NCBI GenBank assembly: GCA_005883215.1
Contig: VAYS01000007.1
Location: 1 to 64,000 of the forward strand
DNA: 64,000 nucleotides
Reading direction: 5' to 3'
Source of the DNA: Actinomycetota bacterium
GTDB taxonomy: Bacteria; Actinomycetota; Thermoleophilia; Solirubrobacterales; Solirubrobacteraceae
Within the stretch, counting starts at the first letter, position 1; each line of letters starts with the position of its first letter. Position numbers and translations under genes: made by a program. Of the stretch, positions 48,738 to 56,607 are shown one piece after another. The notes beneath the pieces are model-generated. The model did no database searches, was not told the DNA's origin, and saw only the letters and a list, made by a program, of their open reading frames with translations.

Positions 48738-49855
48738 GCCGCGTCCTCGGCGAACAGGGCCCCCGCCACCTGCCCCAGCGAGGCGAGGTCGTAGACGTCG
48801 GCGGCCTGCTCCTCGATGAGCACGGTGAAGGGCTCCCCGAGCTCGCGCTGCAGGCGCTCGATGCTGGCCCGGTCGCGCTCGGCGAGGGAGCGAAGGTCGG
48901 ACGCGTTGGCGATCACGCGCTCGGCGAGTCGGTCTCCCAGCGGCACCGCCAGCGCCCCCCGGGCCCTCGCCGGGTCGCCGAGGAGCAGCTCGGCGGGCTG
49001 GACCCGGTTGACGATCAGACCGCCGAACGGCATGTCGTGGCGGCGCAGCTGGTCGCGAAAGAAGATCGCCTCCTCCACCGGCTCGCGCTCGGGCGAGCTG
49101 ACGATCAGAAACGTCGTCTCTCGGTCGCGCAGCAGCCCGCCGACGGCGTTGGCCTGCTCGCGAAAGCCCTCGAGCACCCCGCCCAGCGCGCGCAGGAAGG
49201 CGGAGATGTCGGTGAGCAGGTCGACGCCGGTGACGCGGCGCAGCACCGAGAACACCAGCCCGGTGCCGCGTCCGACGACTTTCGAGGCCAGCCCGGGCGG
49301 CGCCAGCAGGAGGCGCACCGCGCGTCCTTCCAGAAACGAGGTCAAGCGGGTGGGGGCCTCGAGGAAGTCCAGGGCGTTGCGCGAGGGCGGCGTGTCGAGT
49401 ACCAGGGCGTCGAACTGCCCGTCGCGATGCAGCTCATGCAGTTTGGCCACTGCCGAGAACTCCTGCGAACCGGCCACCGCATTGGACAGCTGCTGGTAGA
49501 TACGGTTCTGAAAGACCTCCTCGCGCGTGCTGGCGTCGGGCGCCAGGCGCGCCACCATCTCGTCGAACGTCTGCTTGGGATCGAGCATCATGGCCCACAG
49601 CTCCCCGTCGATCTGCACACCGGCGGCGGCAAACCGGGCGGGGTCGACGAGGCGGGGCTCGTTGCCCAGCTCGGCGAGTCCAAGCGATTGGGCCAGGCGC
49701 CGCGCCGGGTCGATCGTCACCACCGCCACCCGAGCTCCGCGGGCGGCCAGGCCGATGGCCAGGGCGGCCGAGATAGTCGTCTTGCCCACCCCGCCCGATC
49801 CGGCGCAGATGCAGATGCGCTTGCCGCGCAGCTTGGTGGCCACGGCCACGCTCAT
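48734..49855 (-). CDS. ArsA/Get3-family ATPase, first of tandem pair in name, second in transcription
   Basis: A 373-residue deviant-Walker ATPase of the ArsA/Get3 group. P-loop 'ICAGSGGVGKTTISAALAIGL' (about residues 16-30), switch I 'VTIDPARRLAQSLGL', Walker B-like 'LVLDTPPSRNALDFLEAP' and nucleotide-binding 'GGLIVNRVQPAE'. Actinobacteria carry pairs of such proteins (Rv3679 and Rv3680, BagA/BagB) that form a complex related to eukaryotic Get3. No arsenite cysteines are obvious. The start ATG overlaps the upstream ATPase stop by four bases (ATGA), which supports a two-subunit complex. Confidence 0.9.
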   Translation of the reverse strand: MSVAVATKLRGKRICICAGSGGVGKTTISAALAIGLAARGARVAVVTIDPARRLAQSLGLAELGNEPRLVDPARFAAAGVQIDGELWAMMLDPKQTFDEMVARLAPDASTREEVFQNRIYQQLSNAVAGSQEFSAVAKLHELHRDGQFDALVLDTPPSRNALDFLEAPTRLTSFLEGRAVRLLLAPPGLASKVVGRGTGLVFSVLRRVTGVDLLTDISAFLRALGGVLEGFREQANAVGGLLRDRETTFLIVSSPEREPVEEAIFFRDQLRRHDMPFGGLIVNRVQPAELLLGDPARARGALAVPLGDRLAERVIANASDLRSLAERDRASIERLQRELGEPFTVLIEEQAADVYDLASLGQVAGALFAEDAA

Positions 49856-50814
49856 AGGGTGCGCTCCAGGCGGTCGGCCAGGAGCTCAATCTCGGCCTTG
49901 CCCAGCGTGGGCTCGAACAGCACCGGCAGCGTGGCCGCCGGACGGCCGGTGGCTCGGCGGACGCGCTCCAGGCCCCGCCGGTTCGCGGTGGAGCGCAGGT
50001 GCTGGGACAGGGCGGCGTTCAGCGCCGCCCGCGCCCCGCGCTCGCTGACCTCATCGCGCGCGGCGCGAATGGCCCGCGCCTCCTTGGGCGAGAAGCGCCG
50101 GGGCTGCACCGCGTTGACCACCACTCGCTCGAGCTCGATGCCCATCTGGCGGGGCAGCTCGCGATGCAGGATCAGGGCCTCGCTGACCGGCATGTCATCT
50201 GGGGTGCTCACGGCGATCACCCCGGTGCGCCGCGGATCGGTGAGCATCTGGTGGATGATCCGACCCTGGCGGGCGATCGGTCCGACGCGGGCGGCGTCGG
50301 CGAAGGTGCGCGGCGCGGCCAGATAGGCCATGCCGTGGCCGGTCGCCGGGGCATCGACGACGACCAGGTCATAGGGCTGGCCGCCGGGCGTGCGCCGCTG
50401 GGGCTGGCTGAGCTCCCACACCTTGCCCACCGTGAGCAGCTCGCGCAGCCCGGGCGTGGCCGCGGCGAAGTAGGTGAACGCCCGGCTGTGGATGAGCAGG
50501 TCGGCCAGCGCCCGGACCGGGAGCTGGTCGGTGAGGTACTCCTCCATCGCCCCCTGGGGCTCGATCGTGGTCCAGAACAGGCCGGGCGCGAGCTCGATCT
50601 CGGCGCCCATCTCGGGCGCGTGCTCCCCGGCCAGGGTGCGCGAGACGTCCTGACGGCGGGCCACCTCTGCCACCAGCGTGCGCCGGCCGGCGCGGGCGGC
50701 GAGGACCCCGAGCGCCGCCGCCACCGTCGTCTTTCCCACCCCGCCCTTACCGGTCACGAACAGGAGTCGCTTGGCGAGCACTCCCGGCGCCCGGTCTGCG
50801 GCGGAGGGCGTCAT
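49852..50814 (-). CDS. ArsA/Get3-family ATPase, transcribed first
   Basis: A 320-residue partner of the 48734 protein. It has the P-loop 'LLFVTGKGGVGKTTVAAALG' (about residues 16-35), switch I 'LVAEVARRQDVSRTL', 'DLVVVDAPATGHGMAYLAAP' as switch II and 'RVVVNAVQPRRFSPKEARAI'. The signature Lys in 'KGGVGKTT' is standard here, while the second ATPase has 'SGGVGKTT'. In the Mtb pair the two subunits have different active sites, so a heteromer is plausible. ATG 50814 is divergent from ParA with a 115-base gap. Role is inferred from family. Confidence 0.9.
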   Translation of the reverse strand: MTPSAADRAPGVLAKRLLFVTGKGGVGKTTVAAALGVLAARAGRRTLVAEVARRQDVSRTLAGEHAPEMGAEIELAPGLFWTTIEPQGAMEEYLTDQLPVRALADLLIHSRAFTYFAAATPGLRELLTVGKVWELSQPQRRTPGGQPYDLVVVDAPATGHGMAYLAAPRTFADAARVGPIARQGRIIHQMLTDPRRTGVIAVSTPDDMPVSEALILHRELPRQMGIELERVVVNAVQPRRFSPKEARAIRAARDEVSERGARAALNAALSQHLRSTANRRGLERVRRATGRPAATLPVLFEPTLGKAEIELLADRLERTL

Positions 50815-50893
50815 GGGGCGGCGATGCTAGGGAAGCAGACGGCGCCGGCGCCGACCGCCCGGGGGAAGGAATAGCCCCCGCGCGTGCGAATAC

Positions 50894-50907
50894 ACCCGCG
50901 TACGGGT
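50894..50907. repeat. Small hairpin in the divergent Get3-like/ParA promoter gap
   Basis: ACCCG-CGTA-CGGGT forms a 5-base-pair stem 23 bases before the ParA start. Possible operator or leader hairpin; weak evidence. Confidence 0.25.
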
Positions 50908-50929
50908 CCTCGAACCATCGGAGCTCCCC

Positions 50930-51697
50930 GTGGATGGAAAGGCCAAGGTCATCGCGTTCGCCAACCAGAAGGGCGGGGTGGCCAAGACAACGACCACCCT
51001 GAATCTCGCGGCTGCCTTCGCCGAGGAGGGCCACCGCGTGCTGTGCGCGGACATGGATCCGCAGGGCAACCTCACCATGTCCCAGGGCATCGACCCAGAC
51101 TCGCTGGAGAAGTCGATGTACGACGTGCTCGTGCACGGCGTCTCGATCCGCGAGGTCATCCGCAAGCGCGAGATCGACGTGGCCTGCGCCTCGATCGACC
51201 TGGCCGGTGCCGAGATCGCGATGTCGACCCAGATCGGCCGCGAGCGGGCGCTGGAGCGCGCCCTGGAGGCGGTCAAGGAGGACTACGACTTCGTCTGCAT
51301 CGACACCCCGCCGAGCCTGGGTCTGCTTACCATCAATGCCCTAACCGCGGCAGACAAGGTAATCGTCCCCGTGCAGTGCGAATATCTGTCGATGCGTGGA
51401 CTCATCCAGCTCCAGAACACGCTGGCCATGATCCGCGAACATCTGAACCCGAACGTCGACATCGAGGGGATACTCCCCACCCTGGTGGACTCCCGGACGA
51501 TTCACGCCAAGGAAGCGATCGAGATCTTGGAAGAGAATTTTGGCGACCGCGTGTTTGCCTCCCGGATCCGCAAGACCGTTCGCTTCGCCGAGGCACCGGT
51601 GAAGGGCATGTCGGTTCTCAAGTACGAGCCCGACGGGGTGGCGGCCCAGTCCTATCGCGAGCTGGCGAAGGAGGTCTTGAGCAATGCCCGGGGGTAA
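50930..51697 (+). CDS. ParA/MinD-family ATPase
   Basis: A 255-residue ParA-type ATPase. P-loop 'IAFANQKGGVAKTTTTLNLA' (deviant Walker A with Lys at Lys-Gly-Gly), then 'VLCADMDPQGNLTMSQGID', Walker B 'DFVCIDTPPSLGLLTINALTAAD' in part 'CIDTPPSLGLLT', and C-terminal DNA-contact region 'RKTVRFAEAPVKGMSVLKYEPDG'. This pattern (GMSVLKY) is typical of Soj/ParA. No parB or parS sites are visible next to it, so it is an orphan ParA or a positioning factor. GTG 50930 follows GGAGCTCCCC. The gene overlaps the next ORF by 14 bases, with an SD inside its last codons. Confidence 0.93.
   Translation: MDGKAKVIAFANQKGGVAKTTTTLNLAAAFAEEGHRVLCADMDPQGNLTMSQGIDPDSLEKSMYDVLVHGVSIREVIRKREIDVACASIDLAGAEIAMSTQIGRERALERALEAVKEDYDFVCIDTPPSLGLLTINALTAADKVIVPVQCEYLSMRGLIQLQNTLAMIREHLNPNVDIEGILPTLVDSRTIHAKEAIEILEENFGDRVFASRIRKTVRFAEAPVKGMSVLKYEPDGVAAQSYRELAKEVLSNARG
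51668..51675 (+). promoter_or_regulatory. Strong ribosome binding site inside the ParA gene that sets the FtsZ start
   Basis: AAGGAGGT, an exact match to the anti-Shine-Dalgarno, lies 8 bases before ATG 51684 and inside the ParA coding region. It shows that translation of FtsZ starts at 51684, overlapping ParA by 14 bases. Confidence 0.75.
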
Positions 51698-53156
51698 GCG
51701 CGCGAGCATGCGTGAGGGACCGCTGGCGGCCCTATTCCGTCGCACGGACGAGCTGGGGCGCGAGCCCGCCGAGCGCAAACCGGACGCGCCCGAGCACACG
51801 CCCGAGGCTGGGCCCGAGTCCCCCGAGGGACCGGCGAGCACCACCGAGGGCTCCCCGGCGCCGGCCGGGCCGGCGCCCGGCGTGCCCGGCCCCGCCTCGG
51901 CGGCCGCCCGTCAGGGCGCGCAGGCGTCGGCTGGTGCGCCAGCGCCGCCGCGCGTTCCCACGCCGCAGGAGCGCCTGCGCCACGCCTTCTCCTCGGATAT
52001 CCCGGAGAACATCCTCGAGCGTCCCTCCGAGGCCGATCCCTTCGCCCGCGGCCGGCCCGAGCTCGCCGCGCGTCCCACCGCCGGACCCGTTCTCCGGGTG
52101 GTGGGCGTCGGCGGGGCCGGCGTGAACGCGATCAACCGCATGGTCGAGGCCGAGGTCGAGGGCGTCGAGTTCGTCGCCATCAACACCGATCTGCAATCGC
52201 TGCAGCAGTCGACGGCCGATGTCACGCTGCACATCGGCGGCGAGGTCACGCGGGGGCTGGGCTCGGGCTCCAACCCCGACCTGGGACGGCAGTCGGCGAT
52301 GGACGAGACCGACCGCATCAAGGCTCTGCTCAAGGGGTCGGACATGGTGTTCATCGCCGCCGGAGCGGGCGGCGGGACGGGCACCGGCGCCGCCCCGATC
52401 GTGGCGCGGATCGCCCGCGAGCTCGACGCCCTGACGGTGGGCATCGTGACCAAGCCGTTTGGCTTTGAGGGGTCGCGCCGCGCCGACCAGGCCGAGCAGG
52501 GGGTCCAGGCGCTGGCCGCCGAGGTCGACACCCTGATCGTCGTGCCCAACAATCGGCTCCTGGCGGTGCTCGACCGGCACACCTCGATGGTCGAAGCCTT
52601 CCGGGTGGCCGACGACGTGCTGCGCCAGGGGGTCCAGGGCATCTCCGACCTGGTGACGCTGCCGGGCCTGATCAACCTCGACTTCGCCGACGTGCGCACG
52701 ATCATGGCCGAGGCGGGTAATGCGCTGCTGGGCATCGGCATGGGAGTGGGCGAGCATCGCGCCACCGAGGCGGCGGCCAAGGCGGTGGCCTCGCCCCTGC
52801 TGGAGACCTCGGTGGAGGGGGCGCGCTCGATCCTGCTGTCGATCACCGGGGGCACCGACCTCTCGCTGTGGGAGGTCAACGAGGCGGCCCGGGCGGTGGC
52901 CGACGCCGCTCACCCGGAGGCCAACATCATCTTCGGGGCGATGGTCGACGAGAAGCTCGACGACCAGGTGTGGGTGACCGTCGTCGCTACCGCCTACGAC
53001 GGCAACGGGGCGCGCCCCCGCCGCCGGCTCAAGGAGCCCACGGGCGAGCCGCGGGTCGAGCGCGGGCGCTCGCGCGAGCGACCGGCGGCGCCGCCTCGGC
53101 GCCAGTCGCTCTCGGTCGCCGAGCTCGACGTCCCCGAGTTCATGCCCCGCTCCTGA
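51684..53156 (+). CDS. ftsZ: FtsZ-family tubulin-like protein with long N-terminal extension
   Basis: A 490-residue FtsZ. Residues about 1-133 are an Ala/Pro-rich disordered extension whose start 'MREGPLAALFRRTDE' and end 'ERLRHAFSSDIPENILERP' read as short conserved boxes. The core begins 'VLRVVGVGGAGVNAINRM' (about residue 136), has the tubulin signature 'GAGGGTGTGAAPIVARIA' (about 226) and the T7 loop 'GLINLDFADVRTIM' (about 327) with the Asp needed for GTPase. The C-terminus is a linker of about 35 residues ending 'VAELDVPEFMPRS', like the FtsZ tail that binds ZipA/FtsA/SepF. All catalytic blocks are intact. It is not in a dcw cluster but after a ParA gene, so it may be the cell-division FtsZ moved or a paralogue. 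Confidence 0.92.
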   Translation: MPGGKRASMREGPLAALFRRTDELGREPAERKPDAPEHTPEAGPESPEGPASTTEGSPAPAGPAPGVPGPASAAARQGAQASAGAPAPPRVPTPQERLRHAFSSDIPENILERPSEADPFARGRPELAARPTAGPVLRVVGVGGAGVNAINRMVEAEVEGVEFVAINTDLQSLQQSTADVTLHIGGEVTRGLGSGSNPDLGRQSAMDETDRIKALLKGSDMVFIAAGAGGGTGTGAAPIVARIARELDALTVGIVTKPFGFEGSRRADQAEQGVQALAAEVDTLIVVPNNRLLAVLDRHTSMVEAFRVADDVLRQGVQGISDLVTLPGLINLDFADVRTIMAEAGNALLGIGMGVGEHRATEAAAKAVASPLLETSVEGARSILLSITGGTDLSLWEVNEAARAVADAAHPEANIIFGAMVDEKLDDQVWVTVVATAYDGNGARPRRRLKEPTGEPRVERGRSRERPAAPPRRQSLSVAELDVPEFMPRS

Positions 53157-53164
53157 GCGAGCGG

Positions 53165-54646
53165 ATGGCGCGCCGGGGCGGGGTGGTCGCCGCCGGGCAC
53201 GCGCTGACCGCACAGGCCGGCGCCCATACCCTGCGCGCTGGAGGCAACGCCGTCGACGCTGCGCTGGCCGCGATGCTCACCTCGTTCGTGGCCGAGCCGC
53301 TGCTGACCGGGCTGGGGGCGGGCGGCTACATGCTGGTCGCCGGCGCTGGCGTGGAGCCCGCGCTGCTCGACTTCTTCGTCGAGGCGCCGGGCCGGGGGGT
53401 GGCCGGCGAGGCGCGCGGCGAGCTCGTGCCGATCGACGTCTTCTTCGGCGACGTGGTCCAGGTGTTCCACGTGGGGGCCGCCTCATGCGGGGCCTACGGG
53501 GTGCCCGCCGGGGTGTGCGTGGCGGCCGAGCGCTGGGGCTCGGTGGCGCTGGCCGAGCTGGTGGTGCCGGCCGCGGCGCTGGCCCGCGAGGGGGTGGCGC
53601 TCAACGCCGAGCAGGCCTACGTGGCCGAGATCCTCTCGGCGCTGCTGCTCTCCAGCCCGGAGTGCGCGGCGCTGTGGGCGCCGGGGGGCCAAGTCCTGCG
53701 CGAGGGCGACGTGCTGGTAAACGGCGAGCTGGCCGACGCGCTGGAGCGGCTGGGGAGCGAGGGGGCCGAGCCGTTCTATCGCGGCGACATCGCCGATGCG
53801 GTGTGCCGCTTCTTAGCCGACCGCGGGGGCACTTTGACCGCGCGGGATCTGCGCGAGTACCGCGCGGTGGACCGGGAGCCGGTGCGCGCCTCCTATCGGG
53901 GCCGGGAGCTGCTGACCAACCCACCGCCCTCGGCCGGGGGCATCCTGCTCGCCTACAGCCTGGCGCTGCTGGCCCGGACCGCGGGGCCCCCGTCGGTGTC
54001 CGAGATCCTGGCCGCGATGGAGGCGGCCCAGGCGGAACGGACCCCCGAGTTCCTCGAGGACCTGGACCGCGAGGGCTTCGCCGACGCGTTTCTCGCCAGT
54101 CGCCTGGGCGCCACCACCCACATCTCGGTGCTCGACGCCGCCGGGCTGGCGTGCAGCGTCACCTGCACCAACGGCGAGGGGTCGGGGATGGTGGTGCCCG
54201 GTACCGGCCTGCACGTCAACAACATCATGGGCGAGCAAGACCTCAACCCGCTGGGCTTTCACCGCCACCCTCCGGGGCGTCGAATGCCGAGCATGATGGC
54301 CCCGTCGGTGGTACTGCACGACGACGGCGTGGAGTTGGTGCTGGGCAGCGCCGGTTCAAATCGGATCCGCTCGGCCCTGCTGCAGACGATCGTGGCGGTG
54401 ATCGACCACGGCATGGGGGCCGAGGAGGCGGTGCGGGCGCCCCGGGTGCACTTCGAGGACGGCATGGTCTACGCCGAGCCGGGGGTCGATGTGGAGCCGC
54501 TGGAGGCACGCGGTCAGACGGTGGCCCGCTTTCGGGCGCTCAACCTGTTCTTCGGCGGCGTGCAGGCGATCCGCTGCGATCCGGTCACCGGGGAGGTGAC
54601 CGGCGCGGGCGACCCCCGCCGCGGCGGCGTCGCCGTGGCGGCGTGA
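53165..54646 (+). CDS. ggt: Gamma-glutamyltransferase family protein without signal peptide
   Basis: A 493-residue Ntn hydrolase of the gamma-glutamyltranspeptidase family. 'HALTAQAGAHTLRAGGNAVDAALAAML', in part 'RAGGNAVDAALAA', and 'LTGLGAGGYMLV' open the large subunit; the autocleavage Thr is the first Thr in 'ATTHISVLDAAGLACSVTCT', followed by 'LNPLGFHRHPPGRRMPSMMAPS' and 'GSAGSNRIRSALLQ'. It is shorter than the usual 560-580 residues and has no signal peptide, so it is probably cytoplasmic, which is unusual. ATG 53165 is 8 bases after FtsZ. It could act on intracellular gamma-glutamyl compounds; gamma-glutamyl links also occur in ergothioneine intermediates, but this link is only suggestive. 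Confidence 0.9.
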   Translation: MARRGGVVAAGHALTAQAGAHTLRAGGNAVDAALAAMLTSFVAEPLLTGLGAGGYMLVAGAGVEPALLDFFVEAPGRGVAGEARGELVPIDVFFGDVVQVFHVGAASCGAYGVPAGVCVAAERWGSVALAELVVPAAALAREGVALNAEQAYVAEILSALLLSSPECAALWAPGGQVLREGDVLVNGELADALERLGSEGAEPFYRGDIADAVCRFLADRGGTLTARDLREYRAVDREPVRASYRGRELLTNPPPSAGGILLAYSLALLARTAGPPSVSEILAAMEAAQAERTPEFLEDLDREGFADAFLASRLGATTHISVLDAAGLACSVTCTNGEGSGMVVPGTGLHVNNIMGEQDLNPLGFHRHPPGRRMPSMMAPSVVLHDDGVELVLGSAGSNRIRSALLQTIVAVIDHGMGAEEAVRAPRVHFEDGMVYAEPGVDVEPLEARGQTVARFRALNLFFGGVQAIRCDPVTGEVTGAGDPRRGGVAVAA

Positions 54647-55068
54647 CCACGCGGGCAGCGGGACGCGCCCGCGCCGCGGGCGTCGGCCTGGCCGGCGCCC
54701 TTGCCCTGGCGGGGTGCGGGTCCGCCGCGCCCGACCTGCTGCTGATCCAGCGCAGCGGCGCCATCCCCGGAGCCGGACTCACGCTGGTGGTGCGCGACGA
54801 CGGCTCGGTGCGCTGTCCCGGGGCGCTGCGACACCTCTCCTCGGCCCAGCTGCTCGAGGCTCGGCAGGTCGCCCGCGACGTGCAGGACGCCAGCGCCAAG
54901 CACCTGACGTTCGGGCCCGGCCCGCAGTGGGTGCTCTCCTACGTGGTCACCTCGGCCGGCGGGCGGGTGAGCTTCAGCGACACCTCGCCCGGTCTGCCCC
55001 CGGCCCTCCAGCGCCTGGAGGGCTTCGCGCGCCAGGTCGCTCGCCAGGTTTGCGGGCTTCCGCGCTAG
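54643..55068 (+). CDS. Small lipoprotein of unknown function
   Basis: A 141-residue protein with a lipoprotein signal: 'VGLAGALALAGCGSAAPD' (lipobox Leu-Ala-Gly-Cys at about residue 22). The mature part has 'LTLVVRDDGSVRCPGALRHLSSAQLLEA', in part 'VVRDDGSVRCPGALRHL', a pattern seen in small actinobacterial lipoproteins, and three Cys. Function unknown. GTG 54643 overlaps the ggt stop by four bases (GTGA), so they form one translation unit. It is exported and anchored to the membrane outer face. Confidence 0.82.
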   Translation: MTTRAAGRARAAGVGLAGALALAGCGSAAPDLLLIQRSGAIPGAGLTLVVRDDGSVRCPGALRHLSSAQLLEARQVARDVQDASAKHLTFGPGPQWVLSYVVTSAGGRVSFSDTSPGLPPALQRLEGFARQVARQVCGLPR

Positions 55069-55083
55069 CCCGCCCCGGCGGCT

Positions 55084-55111
55084 GGGCCGAGCCTCGCCCC
55101 GGGCTCGGCCC
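55084..55111 (+). terminator. Hairpin between lipoprotein and fetA
   Basis: GGGCCGAG (55084-55091) pairs with CTCGGCCC (55104-55111) over a 12-base loop. It lies 15 bases after the lipoprotein stop, with no U-tract. It probably ends the parA-ftsZ-ggt-lipoprotein transcript. Confidence 0.45.
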
Positions 55112-55116
55112 GCCGA

Positions 55117-55122
55117 CATAAT
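55117..55122 (+). promoter_or_regulatory. -10 element of fetA; mRNA may be leaderless
   Basis: CATAAT, five of six bases of the -10 consensus, ends 7 bases before the GTG at 55130, so transcription would begin at or next to the start codon. No good -35. Confidence 0.5.
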
Positions 55123-55129
55123 CGGACGG

Positions 55130-55780
55130 GTGCTATTCGCGCTGGAGCACGTCAGCTGCGCACGGGCGGGCCGGAGCGTGCTCGCCGACGTCTCCGTGGA
55201 CCTGGCCGACGGGACGACGGCCCTGGTGGGCCCGTCTGGCGCCGGTAAATCGACGCTGCTGCGCCTGCTCAACCGCCTCGCCGATGCCGACGCGGGCGTC
55301 GTCCGCTACCGCGGTCGCGACGTCCGCGACTACGACGTGCTGGCGCTGCGCCGCGAAGTCGCGTTGGTGCCGCAACTGCCCGCGCTGCTGCCGACCACGG
55401 TCGAAGAGAACGTCGGCTATGGGCCCGCGCTGTGCGGTCACGGGGCCGACGTCGCGGCGGCGCTCGAACTCGCCGGCCTGGACCGCGCGTTCGCTCCGCG
55501 CCGGGCCCAGCAGCTCTCGGTGGGCGAGCAGCAGCGGGTCATGCTCGCGCGGGCGCTGGCACTCGGCCCGCGCGTGCTCCTGCTCGACGAGCCGACCGCG
55601 GCTCTCGACGCCCAAGCCCGCGACGCCGTCGAGCGCACGCTGCTTTCCCTGCGTGCCCGGCTGTCCGCCGCCCTGATCATCGTCACCCATGACATGGCCC
55701 AGGCCGGCCGGCTGGCGGACCGGCTGGTCATCCTGGAGCACGGCCGAGTCCGCGAGCCCGGCGAGGCGCTGACCGCATGA
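55130..55780 (+). CDS. fetA: ABC transporter ATPase, FetA-type
   Basis: A 216-residue ABC ATPase. Walker A 'LVGPSGAGKSTLLRLLNRLA', Q-loop 'VALVPQLPALLPTTVEENV', signature 'LSVGEQQRVMLARALALGP', Walker B 'VLLLDEPTAALDAQA' and switch His 'IIVTHDMAQAGRLAD'. With the FetB-like permease next door it forms the FetAB system, reported to export iron in E. coli. GTG 55130 is the start. The ATGA overlap with the next gene indicates coexpression. Confidence 0.93.
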   Translation: MLFALEHVSCARAGRSVLADVSVDLADGTTALVGPSGAGKSTLLRLLNRLADADAGVVRYRGRDVRDYDVLALRREVALVPQLPALLPTTVEENVGYGPALCGHGADVAAALELAGLDRAFAPRRAQQLSVGEQQRVMLARALALGPRVLLLDEPTAALDAQARDAVERTLLSLRARLSAALIIVTHDMAQAGRLADRLVILEHGRVREPGEALTA

Positions 55781-56559
55781 GCGCCGCGATCCACCCCAGC
55801 CTCGGACAGGTGGCCGCGACGCTGGCCCTCGTGGTCATCGCCGCGCTCATCTCCGCCTGGCAGCGCGCCGACCTCGAGCGCGACATCGGCATCGCGACCA
55901 TCCGCTCGTTCATCCAGCTGACGGCCATCGGCTTTGTGATCAAGCTGATCCTGGACGAGAACCGCCTCGTCTTCGTCGTCGCCCTGATCGCCGCGATGGT
56001 CCTGTTCGGGGCCTTCACAGCCCGGCGACGCGCGCGTCGTGTCCCCAACGCCTTCTGGCCGTTGCTCGTCGCGCTCGCCGTGGCCGGCATCAGCACCCTG
56101 GCCCTGGTGGTCGCGCTGGGCGTGTTCAAGGCGCAGGCCCGCTATCTCGTCCCCGTCGGCGGCATGGTGATCGGAAACGCCATGACCGCCGCCGCCGTGG
56201 CCCTGAACCGACTCGGCGACGACGTCGCCGGCGCCGCTCCCGAGATCGAGGCGACGCTGGCGCTGGGCGCCACCACCGGCCAGGCCATGCGGCCCATAAT
56301 CCGGCGCAGCCTGCGCTCGGGCATGATCCCCCTGATCGATTCGACCAAGACCACCGGGCTGATCTTCTTCCCCGGAACGATGGTCGGAATGCTGCTCGCC
56401 GGCGCCGCGCCGATCGATGCCGTGCGCTTGCAGCTGATCCTCCTCTACGTGCTGCTGGGAAGCGTCTCCCTGGCCGCGCTGACCGCCGTGCTGCTCGCCC
56501 ACCGGAGCTTCTTTACCCCGGCCCACCAGCTGCGCGAGCTACCCCACCCGGCCGTCTGA
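55777..56559 (+). CDS. fetB: FetB-type ABC permease (UPF0014)
   Basis: A 260-residue membrane protein with seven or so hydrophobic segments. It carries the UPF0014/FetB signature 'RSFIQLTAIGFVIKLI' near the N-terminus and 'VPVGGMVIGNAMTAAAVALNRL' and 'GLIFFPGTMVGMLLAGAAPIDAV' later, which define the iron-export permease group of which E. coli FetB is the model. It pairs with FetA through the four-base overlap. Located in the cytoplasmic membrane. Metal specificity in this organism is inferred, not shown. Confidence 0.93.
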   Translation: MSAAIHPSLGQVAATLALVVIAALISAWQRADLERDIGIATIRSFIQLTAIGFVIKLILDENRLVFVVALIAAMVLFGAFTARRRARRVPNAFWPLLVALAVAGISTLALVVALGVFKAQARYLVPVGGMVIGNAMTAAAVALNRLGDDVAGAAPEIEATLALGATTGQAMRPIIRRSLRSGMIPLIDSTKTTGLIFFPGTMVGMLLAGAAPIDAVRLQLILLYVLLGSVSLAALTAVLLAHRSFFTPAHQLRELPHPAV

Positions 56560-56607
56560 GCCGAGGGCTGCATCGTCAGCGGCGAGGGCAGCCGCGCCCG
56601 CGGAGGG

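Noticed and set aside
51684-53156. ParB as the gene following ParA
   Set aside because: Position suggested ParB, but the tubulin signature GGGTGTG and the T7 loop show it is FtsZ.
54340-54370. A tRNA T-arm-like GGTTCAAATC
   Set aside because: It lies inside the gamma-glutamyltransferase gene, codes for 'GSNRIRS', and no acceptor stem or anticodon arm fits around it.
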